Notes: a model not told the origin generated them from the sequence alone. A DNA stretch of 64,000 nt from Eutreptiella sp. 'Long Island Sound 2002' (GCA_964036045.1 OZ038382.1:74944687-75008686), one strand, 5' to 3'. Positions 23,170-37,700 are shown, counted from the first letter of the stretch. Numbers and translations: made by a program.

Positions 23170-26100
23170 CCTTGATGTGGAGTGTAGCCACCATTTACCT
23201 TTGTCTGACCGTTTTGAACAGGTTGTAGTGCGGTTTTAGGCCAAGCAGGCTGTTTTTTTGGCCCTGCATTGCAGCCTTTGCAACGGCGGTCCGCCACTAG
23301 CGACCCCCGTTCCTCGCCGGCACCATTGAGTATCCGGCTCATATTTTGTGTTATCGTTCTTCACAACCAGCCATGGCCAGAATTTCAGTCAAATCTGAAG
23401 CACCACGATGGAATTACAACCCTTGCCCATTGCGCGCGTGGCTTGTGTTGCTTGCTTCTTGCTTGCTGCCCAGTCTTAAAGGTTCACCCCAGGCACTGAA
23501 TAGGGTTGTAAAATCAAGACGGCTTCCACCAGCTCGCTTACTCAAGCATAGCCCGAACCAAGTTTGACTATTGCGACCGAGCTCGTCGGGAAAGGAACAT
23601 CAGCTATGTGTGTCCCAGGCAACGAAGATAAATTCACTCCACTTCCCCCTTCTGAAACCGCTGTTGAACGTGGATGCGGGTCAAAATAGGCTCAAAACGA
23701 GCTCCATTCATCCGATTGGACACCTCGCTTGAGTAGGATCATTTTTGGCAAAACAAGTTTTTGACCCACTGTTGACCCACTTGTGGTACCAAAATGGCCC
23801 ATTTCCAGGCTCTTTAGGACTTGAGAGGGGCGAAAATCCCTCAAGATGCGCTCCAGTGGGGCTCATTTCACTTGTTTGTGCACCCCATATGGTCCAAAGT
23901 TACTTTTGGGAAACACATTTTTCCCCAAAACAGCCCATTGGCAACTCATTTTATGGTTACCGCGGGCCAAAATGGCTTACAATGGCCTGAAAATAGGCTA
24001 CTTTAACGTGTCTGGGCGCCCCCAATGGAGTGGGATCATTTGTACGAAACCACATTTTTGACTCATATTTGACAATTTTTTTGTTCCAAAACAATTCAGT
24101 TCCACGGCATTTTTATTGGTTTGCCTCGGGCCAAAACGGCCCAACACAGGCTCAAAACGTACCAAAATTACTTCTTTTGGCATCCCGTGTGGTCTATGCT
24201 TCTTTTTTTGTAACAAAGTCATTATTTTTTGGCACCCAGCTGACCATGTTGACTGCTTTTGGCATTCACCACTTTGGGCTTTATCTTGCAGCCTATTGTA
24301 GGGTCTAAGCGTCTATTTGGGCAATTGTGAGGATGCAAACCACAAGAAGTGGGTGGTTGCGGTGGACTAGGTACCCTCACAATCGTGTTTTCCGCCACAT
24401 AGCCCAAGATATGGCTTGTTGTTGGTTTAAAGTTGTAAATGGCCAAGGTACACAAATTTTTGGGCCTTTAGGGGTCATTTGGGGGTGTTTCTTGGGCATC
24501 TAGTGAAGTTAGAGGGTCATGGAGGGCTCTTTGAACCAGGGAAGTCAAGCTGCATGTCGAGTGCAGGCACCATGTGCCTGCATTTGGCCTAGTTCAACAA
24601 GTTGTAGTGCGGTTTTGGGCCAAATAGGCGGTTTTAGGGGCCTGCATTTCGCAAGCAACACAAAGCACACGCGCAGTGGGCAACAATTGCAACTCCATTG
24701 TGCTGCTTCCGATTTGACAGAAATTTTTGGCGGATGATACCTATGGGTGTGCACAACAACACCACAAAAGAAGGAGTCAAATACTTAATGGTGGCGGCAA
24801 GGAACGGGGGTCGCAAGTGGTGGACCCCGGTTTCAAAAGCTTTGCTGTGTTCTCCCCAGTTTGATGCGTTCACCATAAACTCTCGATAGGGGTATAAAAT
24901 CAAGACTGCTTCCACCAGCTTGGTTACTCCAGCCATAGCCGTAATCAGGTGTGAGGATTGCAACCGAGCTAGTGAGGATAGGAACATGACCTTTGTGTGT
25001 TCAAGGTCACGAAGGAAGATTCACTCCACTTCCCCACTCCGAAACCGCCTTTGAACGTGGATTTGAGCGGGTCAAAATAGGCTCAAAATGAGCTCTATTC
25101 ATCCGGTTGGACACCCCGAATTGAGTAGGATCATTTTTTGCAAAAGAAGTTCCTGACCCACTGTTGAGCCACTTGTGGTCCCAAAATGGCCCATTTCCAT
25201 GGCTCTTTAGGATTTGAGAGGGGCCAAAATTGCTCAAAAAGGGGCTCCAGTTGGGCTCATTTCACTTGTTTGTGCACCCCATATGGTCCAAAGTTATTTT
25301 TGGGAAACACATTTTGTCCCAAAAGAGCCCATTGGCAACTCATTTTATGGTTATAGCAGGCCAAAATGGCTTACAAGGGCCTTAAAATAGGCTACTTTAA
25401 CGTGTCTGGGCACCCCAAATGGACTGGGATCATTTTTGCGAAACCACATTTTTGACTCATTTTTGACAATTCTTTTGTTCCAAAACAATTCATTTCCACA
25501 GCATTTTTGAGGGTTTGCCGAGGGCCAAAACAGCCCAACACAGGCTCAAAACGTACCGAAATTACTTCTTTTGGCATCCCACATGGTCTATGCTCCTTTT
25601 TTGTAACAAAGTGATTGTTTTTTGGCACCCAGCTGACCATGTTGACTGCTTTTGGCATTCACCACTTTGGGCTTTATCTTGCAGCTTATTGTAGCCCGTT
25701 GAGCCCAAGTATACGGTCTAAGGGCCTATTTGGGCAATTGTGGACGATGGAAACCACAAGAAGTGGGTGGTTGCGGTGGACTAGGTACCCTCACAATTGT
25801 GTTTTGAGCCACTTAGCCCAAGATATGGGTTGTTCTTGGTTCAAAGTTGTAAACGGCCAAGGTGCACAAATTTTTGGGCCTCTAGGGGTCCTTTTGGGGT
25901 ATTTCTTGGGCATCTCATGGAGTTAGAGGGCCATGGAGGGCTCTTTGAACCAGGGAAGTCAAGTTGCATGTCAAGTGCAGCCACCATGTGCCTGTGTTTG
26001 GCCTTTTTGAACAAGTTGTAGTGCGGTTTTGAGCCAAATAGCCGGTTTTAGGGGACTGCATTGCGCAAGCAACACAAGCCACACGCGCAATGGGCAACAA

Positions 26101-28035
26101 TTGCAACTCCATTGTGGTGCTTCCGACTTGACGGAATTTTTGGTGGATGATACCTATGGGTGTGCAGAACTCCATCACAAAAAAAGGAGCCAAATACTCA
26201 ATGGTGGCGGCAAGGAACGGGGCACGCAAGTGGTGGGCCTCGGTTTCAAAAGGTTTGCTGCTTTCTCCGCAGTCTAATATGTTCGTCATAAACACTCAAT
26301 AGGGGTATACAATCCAAACTCCAGCCATAGCCGTAACAAGGTGTGAGTTTTGCGACCGAGCCATTGAGGATAGGAACATGACCGTTGTGTGTTCAAGGCC
26401 ACAAAGCAAGATTCACTCCACTTCCCCACTCCGAAACCGCCATTGAACGTGGATTTGAGCTGGTCAAAATAGGCACAAAATGAGCTCTATTCATCCGGTT
26501 GGACACCCCGAATGGACTAGGATCATTTTTGGAAAAGAAGTTTTTGACCCACTTTTGAACCATTTGTGGTACCAAAATGGCCTAATTTCCAGGCTCTTTA
26601 GGACTTTAGAGGGGCGAAAATCCCTCAAGATGCGCTCTAGTGGGGCTCATTTCACTTGTCTGCGCAGCCCATATGGTCCAAAGTTACTTTTGGGAAACAC
26701 ATTTTTTCCCAAAAACAGCCCATTGGCAACTCATTTTATAGCGTGCCAAAATGGCTTACAAGGGCCTCAAAATAGGCTACTTTAACGTGTCTGGGCGCCC
26801 CAAATGGAGTGGGATCATTTTTACGAAACCACATTTTTGACCCATTTTTGACATTTTTTTGTTCCAAAACAACTCAGTTCCACGGCATTTTTTTTTGGTT
26901 AGCCTCGGGCCAAAACGGCCCAACATAGGCTCAAATCGTACCGAAATTACTTCTTTTGGCATCCCATGTGGTCCATGTTCTTTTTTTTGTAACAAAGTCA
27001 TTATTTTTTGGCACCCAGTTGACCATGTTGACTGCTTTTGGCATTCACCACTTTGGGCTTTATCTTGCAGCTTATTGTAGCCCGTTGAGCCCAAGTATAG
27101 GGTCTAAGCGTCTATTTGGGCAATTACAAGGATGCAAACCACAAGAAGTGGGTGGTTGCGGTGGACTAGGTACTCTCACAATCGTGTTTTGAGCCACGTA
27201 GCCGAAGGTATGGCTTGTTGTTGGTTTAAAGTTGTAAACGGCCAAGGTGCACAAATTTTTGGGCGTTTAGGGGTCATTTGGAGGTGTTTCTTGGGCATCT
27301 AGTGAAGTTAGAGGGCCATGGAGGGCTCTTTGAACCAGGGAAGTCAAGCTGCATGTCGAGTGCAGGTACCATGTGCCTGCATTTGGCCTAGTTCAACAAG
27401 TTGTAGTGCGGTTTTGGGCCAAATAGGCGGTTTTAGGGGCCTGCATTTCGCAAGCAACACAAAGCACACGCGCAGTGGGCAACAATTGCAACTCCCTTGT
27501 GCTGCTTCCGATTTGACAGAATTTTTTTGTGGATGATACGTATGGGTATGCAGAACAACACCACAAAAAAAGGAGTCAAATACTCAATGGTGGCGGCAAG
27601 GAACGGGGGTCGGAAGTGGTGGACCTCGGTTTCAAAAGCTTTGCTACTTTCTCCCCAGTATGACACGTTCATCATAAACACTCAATAGGGGTATAAAATC
27701 CAGACTGCTTCCACCAGCTTGGCTACTCCAGCCATAGTTAGACACGCCAAATGGACGAGCATCATTTTTCGAAAAGAAGTTTTTGACCCAGCGTTGAGCC
27801 ACTTATGGTACCAAAATGGCCCATTTCCGAGGGTCTTTAGAACTTGACAGGGGCCAAAATCGCTCAAGATGGGCTCCGGTGGGGCTCATTTCACTTGTTT
27901 GTGCACCCCTTGTGGCCCAAATTTTTCTTTGGAAACACATTTTGGTCCCAAAACAGCCCATTGGCAACTCATTTTATTGTTATAGCGGGCCAAAATGGCT
28001 TACAATGGCCTCAAAATAGGCTAATTTCTCTTGTC
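23170..28035 (+). repeat. satellite family B, second block (1.4-kb units)
   Basis: Regular higher-order units. The anchor GAGGGCCATGGAGGGCTCTT or a close variant lies at about 24512, 25927 and 27310, giving spacings of about 1415 and 1383 bp. Within the units at about 24640, 26050 and 27430 a block of about 220 bp is inverted relative to other family B units. Translated frames are repeat noise. Confidence 0.9.
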
Positions 28036-28832
28036 TTGGCGGTGCCAAATTTAGATACCCCGCCGTGTCCGTGGCGCACCAGTACCCCGGTCACCGGTAC
28101 AAAGGACCCCTATACTACTCACTCCACACGGTGCGTCTACTGGCGGCGCAACGCCACCCGGCCCTCGGGACGCATCTCCCGGAGAACCACGGAGACCTAG
28201 CATTATTTGCGCCACAGGGCATGGCTACCGAACCACCCCGAGGTGCTGGCCGCCAATACCAAGCCTGGGATTTGGTTTCACGACCCGCCGGCGCGGGCCT
28301 ACCGCTGTGGCACTGTCGTTGCGGTGGATGCTAGAGGCACGGCGGCGGACATGGCCAAGGCGGGGTTCGCTCAGTTGGGGTCAGGGCGTACCAAGCCCAC
28401 GTCGCCTCCGGGGTAGGCACCTCTGAGGAAAGGGAGGCCAATGGTCCTCCTATCCTATGTCCGCCAACTAGCAGCGGAGACCAGGGTATGCTGGCTAGTA
28501 CCAGACTCGGAAGCGGTAGTAGGGGCCCTCCTCACCTACCAGCAGGGAGGTCAATGTGGTGATGGCATTTACCATTTGTATGCTACAATGTGCGCGGGCA
28601 GCCGTGTGGTGACCACCTCGGCGATCAAGGTGATTAAGACGCCGTCGCACTGGATGGGGGTCCTCAATATCCGGTCGGATGCACTGACGCACGATCCTCC
28701 TGATGTGGACGTGACCTGGCTCCTATGCCGCGCCCTCCCGTTTTTCTGGCCCCGGTGGCCTACCATGACCAGTGCCACGTCTCCCCTACGGCGCTTCATG
28801 ACTAGCTTCAAGAGCAAAGCCTCAATTCCGGC
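28036..28832. pseudogene. GC-rich foreign segment in satellite, copy 1 (unrecognised coding relic?)
   Basis: About 0.8 kb of sequence unlike the surrounding satellite in base composition, with codon-like character in the plus strand that switches frame at about 28207 and 28441 (for example VLAANTKPGIW and LLTYQQGG). A near-identical copy lies at 33025-33825. The left flank is satellite B in plus orientation and the right flank is satellite in minus orientation, so it is not a simple insertion. I do not recognise a family. Confidence 0.4.
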
Positions 28833-31800
28833 ACGTTTCGGGCCAAATTTCTTGTGGTTTCCAACCTGTAGAATTGCCCAAGCAGACGCCCGGACCCCGA
28901 ACTTGGCCCAACGGGCTGCAATAAGTTGCAAGATGAAATCCAAAGAGGTGAATGCCAATGGCGGTCAGCAAGGTCGATTGGGTGCCAAAAAATAATGACT
29001 TTGTTAATAAAATGATTCTAGACCACGTAGGATGCCAAAAGAAGTAATTTTCGCACATTTTGACCCAGTGGTGCCCCGTTTTGGCCCTTGGTAAACCCTC
29101 AAAAACGCAGTGGAAATGAGATGTTTTGGGGCAAAAAAAAGTCAAAAATGGGTCGAAAATAGGTTTTCGCAAAAATGATCGCACAACATTCAGTTGCCAA
29201 GGCAAGTGAAAGTAGCCTATTTGGAGGCCATTCTAAGCCATTTTGGCCTGCTACAATCATAAAATGAGTTGCCAATGGGCTGTTTTGGGACAAAACGTGG
29301 TTCCCAAAAGTAGTTTTGGCCCATACGGGGTGCACAAACAAGCGAACTGAGCCCAATTGGATGCCCATTTTGAACGATTTTGGCCCCCATCAAGTCCTAG
29401 AGATCCTTGAAAATGGGCCATTTTGGGACCACAAGTGGCTCAACAGTGGGTCAAAAACTTCTTTTCCCATAAATGCACCTAGTTGTTTTCGAATGTTCAA
29501 CCGGATGAATAGAGCCAAATTTGAGCCTATTTTGACCCGCTCAAATCGGTTTTCAACGGTGGCGGCAAGGAACGGGGGTCGCAAGTGGTGGACACCCGTT
29601 TCAAAAGCTTTGTGGCGTTCTCCCCAGTTTGATGCGTTCACCATAAACTCTCGATAGGGGTATAAAATCAAGACTGCTTCCACCAGCTTGGTTACTCCGG
29701 CCATAGCCGTAATCAGGTGTGAGTATTGCGACCGAGGTAGTGAGGATAGGAACATGACCTTTGTGTGTTCAAGGCCACGAAGAAAGATTCACTCCACTTC
29801 CCCACTCCGAAACCGCCATTGAACGTGGATTTGAGCGGGTCAAAATAGGCTCAAAATGAGCTCTATTCATCCGGTTGGACACCCCGAATTGAGTAGGATC
29901 ATTTTTGGCAAAAGAAGTGTTTGACCCAGTGTTCAGTTCTGTTGAGCCACTTGTGGTACCAAAATGGCCCATTTTCATGGCTCTTTAGGATTCGAGAGGG
30001 GCCAAAATTGCTCAAAAAGGGGCTCAAATTGGGCTCAGTTCGCTTGTTTGTGCACCCCGTATGGTCCAAAGTTATTTTTGGGAAACACATTTTGTCTCAA
30101 AAGAGCCCATTGGCAACTCATTTTATGGTTATAGCAGGCCAAAATGGATTACAAGGGCCTTAAAATAGGCTACCTTAACGTGTCTGGGCACCCCAAATGG
30201 ATTGGGATCATTTTTGCGAAACCACATTTTTGACTCATTTTTGACAATTTTTTTCTTCCAAACCAATTCATTTCCACGGCATTTTTGAGGGTTTGCCGAG
30301 GGCCAAAACAGCCCAACACAGGCTCAAAACGTACCAAAATTACTTCTTTTGGCATCCCACATGGTGTATGTTCCTTTTTTGTAACAAAGTGATTGTTTTT
30401 TGGCGGCCAGTGGACCATGTTGATTGCTTTAGGCATTCACCACTTTGGGCTTTTATGTTGCAGCTTATTGTAGCCCGTCGAGCCCAAGTATACGGTCGAA
30501 GCGTCTATTTGGGCAATTGTGGACGATTGAAACCACAAGAAGTGGGTGGTTGCGGTGGACTAGGTACACTCACAATCGTGTTTTGAGCCACTTAGCCCAA
30601 GATATGGGTTGTTCTTGGTTTAAAGTTGTAAACGGCCAAGGTGCACAAATTTTTGGGCCTGTAGGGGTCATTTGGGGGTATTTCTTGGGCATCTCATGGA
30701 GTTAGAGGGCCATGGAGGGCTCTTTGAACCAAGGAAGTCAAGTTGCATGTGGAGTGCAGCCACCATGTGCCTGTGTTTGGCCTTTTTGAACAAGTTGTAG
30801 TGCGGTTCGAGCCAAATAGGCGGTTTTAGGGGCCTGCATTTCGCAAGCAACACAAGCCACACGCGCAATGGGCAACAATTGCAACTCCATTGTGGTGCTT
30901 CCGATTTGACGGAATTTTTGGTGGATGATATGTATGGGTGTGCAGAACTCCATCACAAAAAAAGGAGCCAAATACTCAATGGTGGCGGCAAGGAACGGGG
31001 GTCGCAAGTGGTGGGCCTCGGTTTCAAAAGCTTTGCTGCTTTCTCCGCAGTCCGATGCGTTCATCATAAGCACTCAATAGGGGTATACAATCCAGACTGC
31101 TTCCACCAGCTTGGCTACTCTAGCCATAGCCTTAACGAGGTGTGAGTTTTGCGACCGAGGTAGTGAGGATAGGAACATGACCTTTGTGTGTTCAAGGCCA
31201 CAAAGAAAGATTCACCCCACTTCCCCACTCCGAAACCGCCTTTGAACGTGGATTTGAGCTGGTCAAAATAGGCTCCAAATGAGCTCTATTCATCCGGTTG
31301 GACACCCCGAATGGACTAGGATCATTCTTGGAAAACAAGTTTTTGACCCACTCTTGAGCCACTTGTGGTACCAAAATGGCGCATTTTCCAGGCTCTTTAG
31401 GACTTGAGAGGGGCGAAAATCCCTCAAGACGCGCTCTAGTGGGGCTCATTTCACTTGTTTGTGCACCCCATATGGTCCAAAGTTACTTTTGGGAAACACA
31501 TTTTGTCCCAAAACAGCCCATTGGCATATCATTTTATGGTTATAGCGGGCCAAAATGGCTTACAATGGCCTCAAAATAGGCTACTTTAACGTGTCTGGGC
31601 GCCCCAAATGGAGTGGGATCATTTCTGCGAAACCACATTTTTGACTCATTTTTGACATTTTTTTGTTCCAAAACAACTCAGTTCCACGGCATTTTTATTG
31701 GTTTGCCTCGGGCCAAAACGGCCCAACATAGGCTCAAAACGTACCAAAATTACTTCTTTTGGCATCCCACATGGTCTATGCTCCTTTTTTTGTAACAAAG

Positions 31801-33024
31801 TCATTTTTTTTTGGCACCCAGTTGACCATGTTGACTGCTTTCGGCATTCACCACTTTGGGCTTTATCTTGCCGCTTATTGTAGCGCGTTGAGCCCAAGTA
31901 TAGGGTCTAAGCGTCTATTTGGGCAATCCTGAGGATGCAAACCACAAGAAGTGGGTGGTTGCGGTGGACTAGGTACCCTCACAATCGTGTTTTGAGCCAC
32001 GTAGCCCAAGATATGGCTTGTTGTTGGTTTAAAGTTGTAAACGGCCAAGGTGCACTTTTTTTTTGGGCGTTTAGGGGTCATTTGGGGGTGTTTCTTGGGC
32101 ATCTAGTGAAGTTAGAGGGCCATGGAGGGCTCTTTCAACCAGGGAAGTCAAGCTGCATGTCGAGTGCAGGCACCATGTGCCTGCATTTGGCCTCTTTCAA
32201 CAAGTTGTAGTGCGGTTTTGGGCCAAATAGGCGGTTTTAGGGGGCTGCATTTCGCAAGCAACACAAAGCACACGCGCAGTGGGCAACAATTGCAACTCCA
32301 TTGTGGTGCTTCCGATTTGACAGAATTTTGGGGGATGATACCTTTGGGTGTGCAGAACAACACCACAAACAAAGGAGGCAAATACTCAATGGTGGCGGCA
32401 AGGAACGGGGGTCGGAAGTGGTGGACCTCGGTTTCAAAAGCTTTGCTGCTTTCTTCCCAGTGTGACACGTTCATCATAAACACTCAATAGGGGTATAAAA
32501 TCCAGACTGCTTCCACCAGCTTGGCTACTCCAGCCATAGCCGCAACGAGGTGTGAGTATTGCGACCGAACTATTGAGGATAGGAACATGACCTCTGTGTG
32601 TTCAAGGCCACGAAGAAAGATTCACTCCACTTCCCCCCTCCGAAACCGCCGTTGAACGTTGATTTGAGCCTGTCAAAATAGGCTCAAAATGAGCTCTATT
32701 CATCCGGTTGGACACCCCGAATTGAGTAGGATCATTTTTGGCAAAAGAAATGGTCGAGCATAATTTTTCGAAAAGAAGTTTTTGACCTAGCGTTGAGCCA
32801 CTTGTGGTACCAAAATGGCCCATTTCCGAGGGTCTTTAGAACTTGACAGGGGCCAAAATCGCTCAAGATGGGCTCTAGTTGGTTGTTTGTGCACCCCATG
32901 TGGTCCAAATTGTTTTTGGGAAACACATTTTTGTCCCAAAACAGCCCATTGGCAACTCATTTTATGGTTATAGCGGGCCAAAATGGCTTACAATGGCCTC
33001 AAAATTGGCTAATTTCTCTTGTCT
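28833..33024. repeat. satellite family B, third block
   Basis: From 28833 to about 29560 the subrepeats run in reverse orientation; after that plus-orientation units return, with anchors at about 30708 and 32118 (spacing about 1410 bp). The inverted internal block is again present at about 30830 and 32240. Confidence 0.85.
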
Positions 33025-33825
33025 TGGCGGTGCCAAATTTAGATACCCCGCCGTGTCCGTGGCGCACCGGTACCCCGGTCACCGGTACAAAGGACCCCTA
33101 TACTACTCACTCCACACGGTGCGTCTACTGGCGGCGCAACGCCACCCGGCCCTCGGGACGCATCTCCCGGAGCACGACGGAGACCTAGCATTATTTGCGC
33201 CACAGGGCCTGGCTACCGGACCACCCCGAGGTGCTGGCCGCCAATACCAAACCTGGGATTTGGTCCCACGACCCGCCGGCGCGGGCCTACCGCTGTGGCA
33301 CTGTCGTTGCGGTGGATGCTAGAGGCACGGCGGCGGACATGGCCATGGCGGGGGTCGCTCAGTGGGGGTCAGGGCGTACCAAGCCCACGTCGCCTCCGGG
33401 GTGGGCACCTCTGAGGAAAGGGAGGCCAATGGTCCTCCTATCCTATGTCCGCCAACTAGCAGCGGAGACCAGGGTATGCTAGCTAGTACCAGACTCGGAA
33501 GCGGTAGTAGGGGCCCTCCTCACCTACCAGCAGGGAGGTCAATGTGGTGACGGCATTTACCATTTGTATGCTACAATGTGCGCGGGCAGCCGTGTGGTGA
33601 CCACCTCGGCGATCAAGGTGATTAAGACGCCGTCGCACTGGATGGGGGTCCTCAATATCCGGTCGGATGCACTGACGCACGATCCGGTCGATGTGGACGT
33701 GACCTGGCTCCTATGCCGCGCCCTCCCGTTTTTCTGGCCCCGGTGGCCTACCATGACCAGTGCCACGTCTCCCCTACGGCGCTTCATGACTAGCTTCAAG
33801 AGCAAAGCCTCAATTCCGGCACGTT
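33025..33825. pseudogene. GC-rich foreign segment in satellite, copy 2
   Basis: Near-identical to 28036-28832 at an offset of about 4988 bp. The similarity continues into the satellite on both sides (about 27750-29555 against 32745-34550), so the segment was copied as part of a duplication of about 1.8 kb. It has an in-frame stop at about 33481 (TAG) where copy 1 reads TGG. Confidence 0.45.
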
Positions 33826-34710
33826 TCGGGCCAAATTTCTTGTGGTTTCCAACCTGTAGAATTGCCCAAGCAGACGCCCGGACCCCGAACTTGGCCCAAC
33901 GGACTGCAATATGTTGCAAGATGAAGCCCAAAGAGGTGAATGCCAATGGCGGTCAACAAGGTCGATTGGGTGCCAAAAAATAATGACTTTGTTAAAAATT
34001 CATTCTAGATCACATAGGATGCCAAAAGAAGTAATTTTTCGCACATTTTGACCCAGTGGTGCCCCGTTTTGGCCCTTGGCAAATCCTCGAAAATGCAGTG
34101 GAAATGAAATGTTTTGGGGCAAAAAAAAGGTCAAAAATGGGTCGAAAATAGGTTTTCGCAAAAATGATCCCACTCCATTTGGGGCGCCCAGACACGTAAA
34201 AGTAGCCTATTTGGAGGCCATTCTAAGCCATTTTGGCCTGCTAGAATCATAAAATGAGTTGCCAATGGGCTGTTTCGGGACAAAATGTGGTTCCCAAAAA
34301 TAGTTTTGGCCCATACGGGGTGCACAAATAAGCGAAATGAGCCCAATTGGAATGCCCATTTTGAACGATCTTGGCCCCCATCAAGTCCTAGAGATCCTTG
34401 AAAATGGGCCATTTTGGGACCACAAGTGGCTCAACGCTGGGTCAAAAACTTCTTTTCCCATAAATGCACCCAGTTGTTTTCGAATGTTCAACCGGATGAA
34501 TAGAGCCAAATTTGAGCCCATTTTCACCCGGTCAAATCGATTTTGAACGGCGGTTTTGGAGGGGAGAAGTGGAGTGAATTTTTCTTCGTTGCCTTGAACA
34601 CACGTAGGCGATGTTCCTTTCCTCACTAGCTCGGTCGCAATACTCGCACGTGGTTAGGGCTATGCTTCAGTAAGCAAGCTGGTGGAAGTAGTGTTGATTT
34701 ATAACCGGAG
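33826..34710 (-). repeat. satellite family B, reverse-oriented end block
   Basis: Reverse-oriented subrepeats ending in GAGCTAGTGAGG-type sequence (as reverse complement) and a TTAGGGCTATG stretch, after which the repeat stops. Confidence 0.8.
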
Positions 34711-37700
34711 TTGGTAAATGCCACCATTCAGGCAGGTGGAGGGCCAACTACGCGTCGGGAGGATTTCTCCCTCTAGGCTTGTTCGACAAGGACTACCAGT
34801 GCCACATGTGGGCGCACCGCATGGACACCGTCGCAATTATCACTAACCATGGCACATAGGTTGTCCTCGTGTGGCACGGTACTAGACAACACGTGCCTCA
34901 TGTATGGAAAGCAGCAGGAGACGGCGCCCCACCTACGGGTCTCGTTGGCCCACTCCCAGGAGAGACCGCCGGCCCAAGAGAGACATGCGGCATGGCTTGA
35001 CCGTTGTGTGGGGCACCTGGCTGCGCGTGTGCGGGCCCAGGTGTGGGAGCCGGTAGTTTTGGAGCAGTGGGTGACTACATTGCAGACCCGCTCCATGAAG
35101 TAGGCCCACATGGACTGCTCCTAGCCCCATATGTTGGGAAGGGAGTTCTTGCGCCACGTCATCAAGGAGTCCATCCAGGTCTGGTACACCCACACCAAGG
35201 CACGCACCACGGTTTTGAAGGGGCTGGCGGGTTTTCGCTTCCTCGGGGGGGTCTATAGCGCCCTCTGCCCGGACCCCCCCCCAAAGGGGCTCAATTGATG
35301 GAACCCCCAAAATACCCAAAAACCGACCCCGTGGATGTCCGTGGTTCCAATGGTGGTGGTACTTGCGTTTAAGGACACAAGCCCCCCAGTTAATTCCGGC
35401 TACTTGTATGTAACGCCCCACCATGGTCCCCCATTAGAAATGCATGAGCTAGTGAGACCTAGAATCACCAGCAGAGTCACAGTCAGAGTCAGTGACAGTA
35501 CACCCTCCACAGTTGGGGGACGGGGGGGCACCACGGAGTCTCCGAAGTGACCGCAAAAAAACTCTTCGTTTGGCTGTTTGCGAAACGCAAATTACCAGAT
35601 CGAACATCCCACACAACCTACGCAAGATCTGAAAATTTTTATGGCTCACAATGACGAAGCTAAAAAAAAGTGTCGTGGATTTCAGACAGTATTGACGGGT
35701 CTACAGCATGTGAACCTCCAACCGTTGTTTGGAACGTCATACGCCATCTCTGTGGCTGTCGACCGGTTGGTGGTGTCTTTTGCCTCTTTGCCGTTATAGC
35801 CCGGCGCCGCACGGTCAAAAGAGCGGACGCCCCGGGGGACTCATTCTTTCCAATGTTAAGGAGGTGGCGCTGGGAATTATGCTGTGAGCTCCATGACCAT
35901 CCCTTTGCAAGAGCGTCCAGGATTTCAAAACGCGGCCGCCACGGTTAGGTGGAGGGCCGGTCATCGTCACTCTGCGCGACGTTGGTCGCCATGGGAGCCT
36001 TCAGGTGCGTTGGGCGCGCGGAGCGTCCTCATGCACGTGCCCACATGTAATGTGACACCACATGCGGAAATGCAGGAGGCCGAGAGGAGGCCCGGTGCCG
36101 GGGTCGGCCCTGTGCAAGCTATGTCCGGTGCAGCTATGAGCAGCGTGCGTGCAGTTGCGGGCGGCGTACGGTTGCGCTTGCAGATATTAGGGCCACAGTG
36201 CATCATGTTGTATGTTGTTCACTCTGTTGGTCCCCCAACGGGAGAGTTTCGGCAACATGCGGCTTCGGGAATTTAAATGGGGAGATCATAATTTGGGTCC
36301 GACAGAAACTCACACACAAGGGCACCAAAGGTAGCATCAATAAGATGGAGCAATGCTGTGTTAGCATTACAAATGGTCGCCTGATAGCACGTGTATGCCA
36401 CTGTGCACCAGTGTTGCTCAGCTGTTATAGTGATGACTTGGTGACCACCTGTGAGGCCATGAAGGGCAGCGCTGACTCGTGCTGCGGCTGCGTACGGCTG
36501 CTTGTCACACGTTGTGCGGTTGTGTTGTGATAAGGTGCACGCACGCTAGGCGCTATGCAGTTGTACTACCCTGTTTCCCCTCACACAATTTCCTAGTCGA
36601 TGGCAATCTGCAGGGCTGTGTGTGTCGTGCGCGGTGTGCGCGACTGTGTTCACAGAGGGCTGAAGAGTAGCAAGAGGGAGGCCTAGCGTCTCCCCACCAG
36701 GCCATCGTTGTTAGCACAAGAGCTCCCGCGGAAATCCCTCTTTCACCGCTTGCTGCTGCAGGTGTAGCTCCTGCAACACCAACGCCATCGAGCTGTTCGG
36801 GCCCGGCCGTGCCTTGGCGTGCCGGGTTTTCACTTCGGCGCGGGGGGGGGGGCGGGGGGACGGGTGCCAATCGAGCCCCCAAAAATTGGCCGGGGGCTCG
36901 GAAATGGGCTCGATTGAGAGGCATCATTCTCACTGATGAAAAGGCTAAGATGCATGGGGGCATGGCGCCAACACCGCCCCCCTTTTTTTAGTGTATGCTT
37001 CCTTTTCATGAAACCATAAGTGCTTTGGAGCGCCAAATCATCAAGACGAGGCGCCATACAAATGTCGTTTGTTGCGAAGTGCTTTTCAGCGGAAGATTAG
37101 CCCGACGAGCCGCCATACAAATGTCGTTGGTTGCGAAGTGAAGATCCTAAGGAATCCATGGGCGAGAAAAATGAACATGGGGATGAGGGCATTGTTTGTG
37201 TTCACTGCCTCAATGGTGATGCATCTGATGGGAATGACATTTTCATTTGTGAGGGTGCACCACAGATGGTTGGCACCAAATTTTCCTGACACCTCCTCTT
37301 TAGGACATTCCTTCGGGTTTCTGGTTGTGTCTTGAGTTTATCTCTGCACAGGTTGGGCCCCGTAGCCGCGTGGCTGATCCTAACTATGCACCATTGACGG
37401 CTACATCCTCGAGCTTGAGCTCTGGTAGCTCCACCTCTGCCTCCGCGTCCGACTCCAACGTCAACTCTAACTCCAGCTTCGCGTACATTTCCAATCATTT
37501 GCCCACCTGCTTCTGCGCTTCATTCCAGGCCAGCCTCGCTGTGTCTTCGTTTGTGTGTGTGTGTGTGTCTGTGGGCGCAGGCATTTTGTTGTGTTGCGTG
37601 GTCTGCCGAAGGCCCTGTTACTAAAGGGCAAAGGCCGGGATGCTTGCATCGTGGGTTGCACCCGCTCTGCCCAGGGCAGCCCATGCTCTGTTCGAACACC

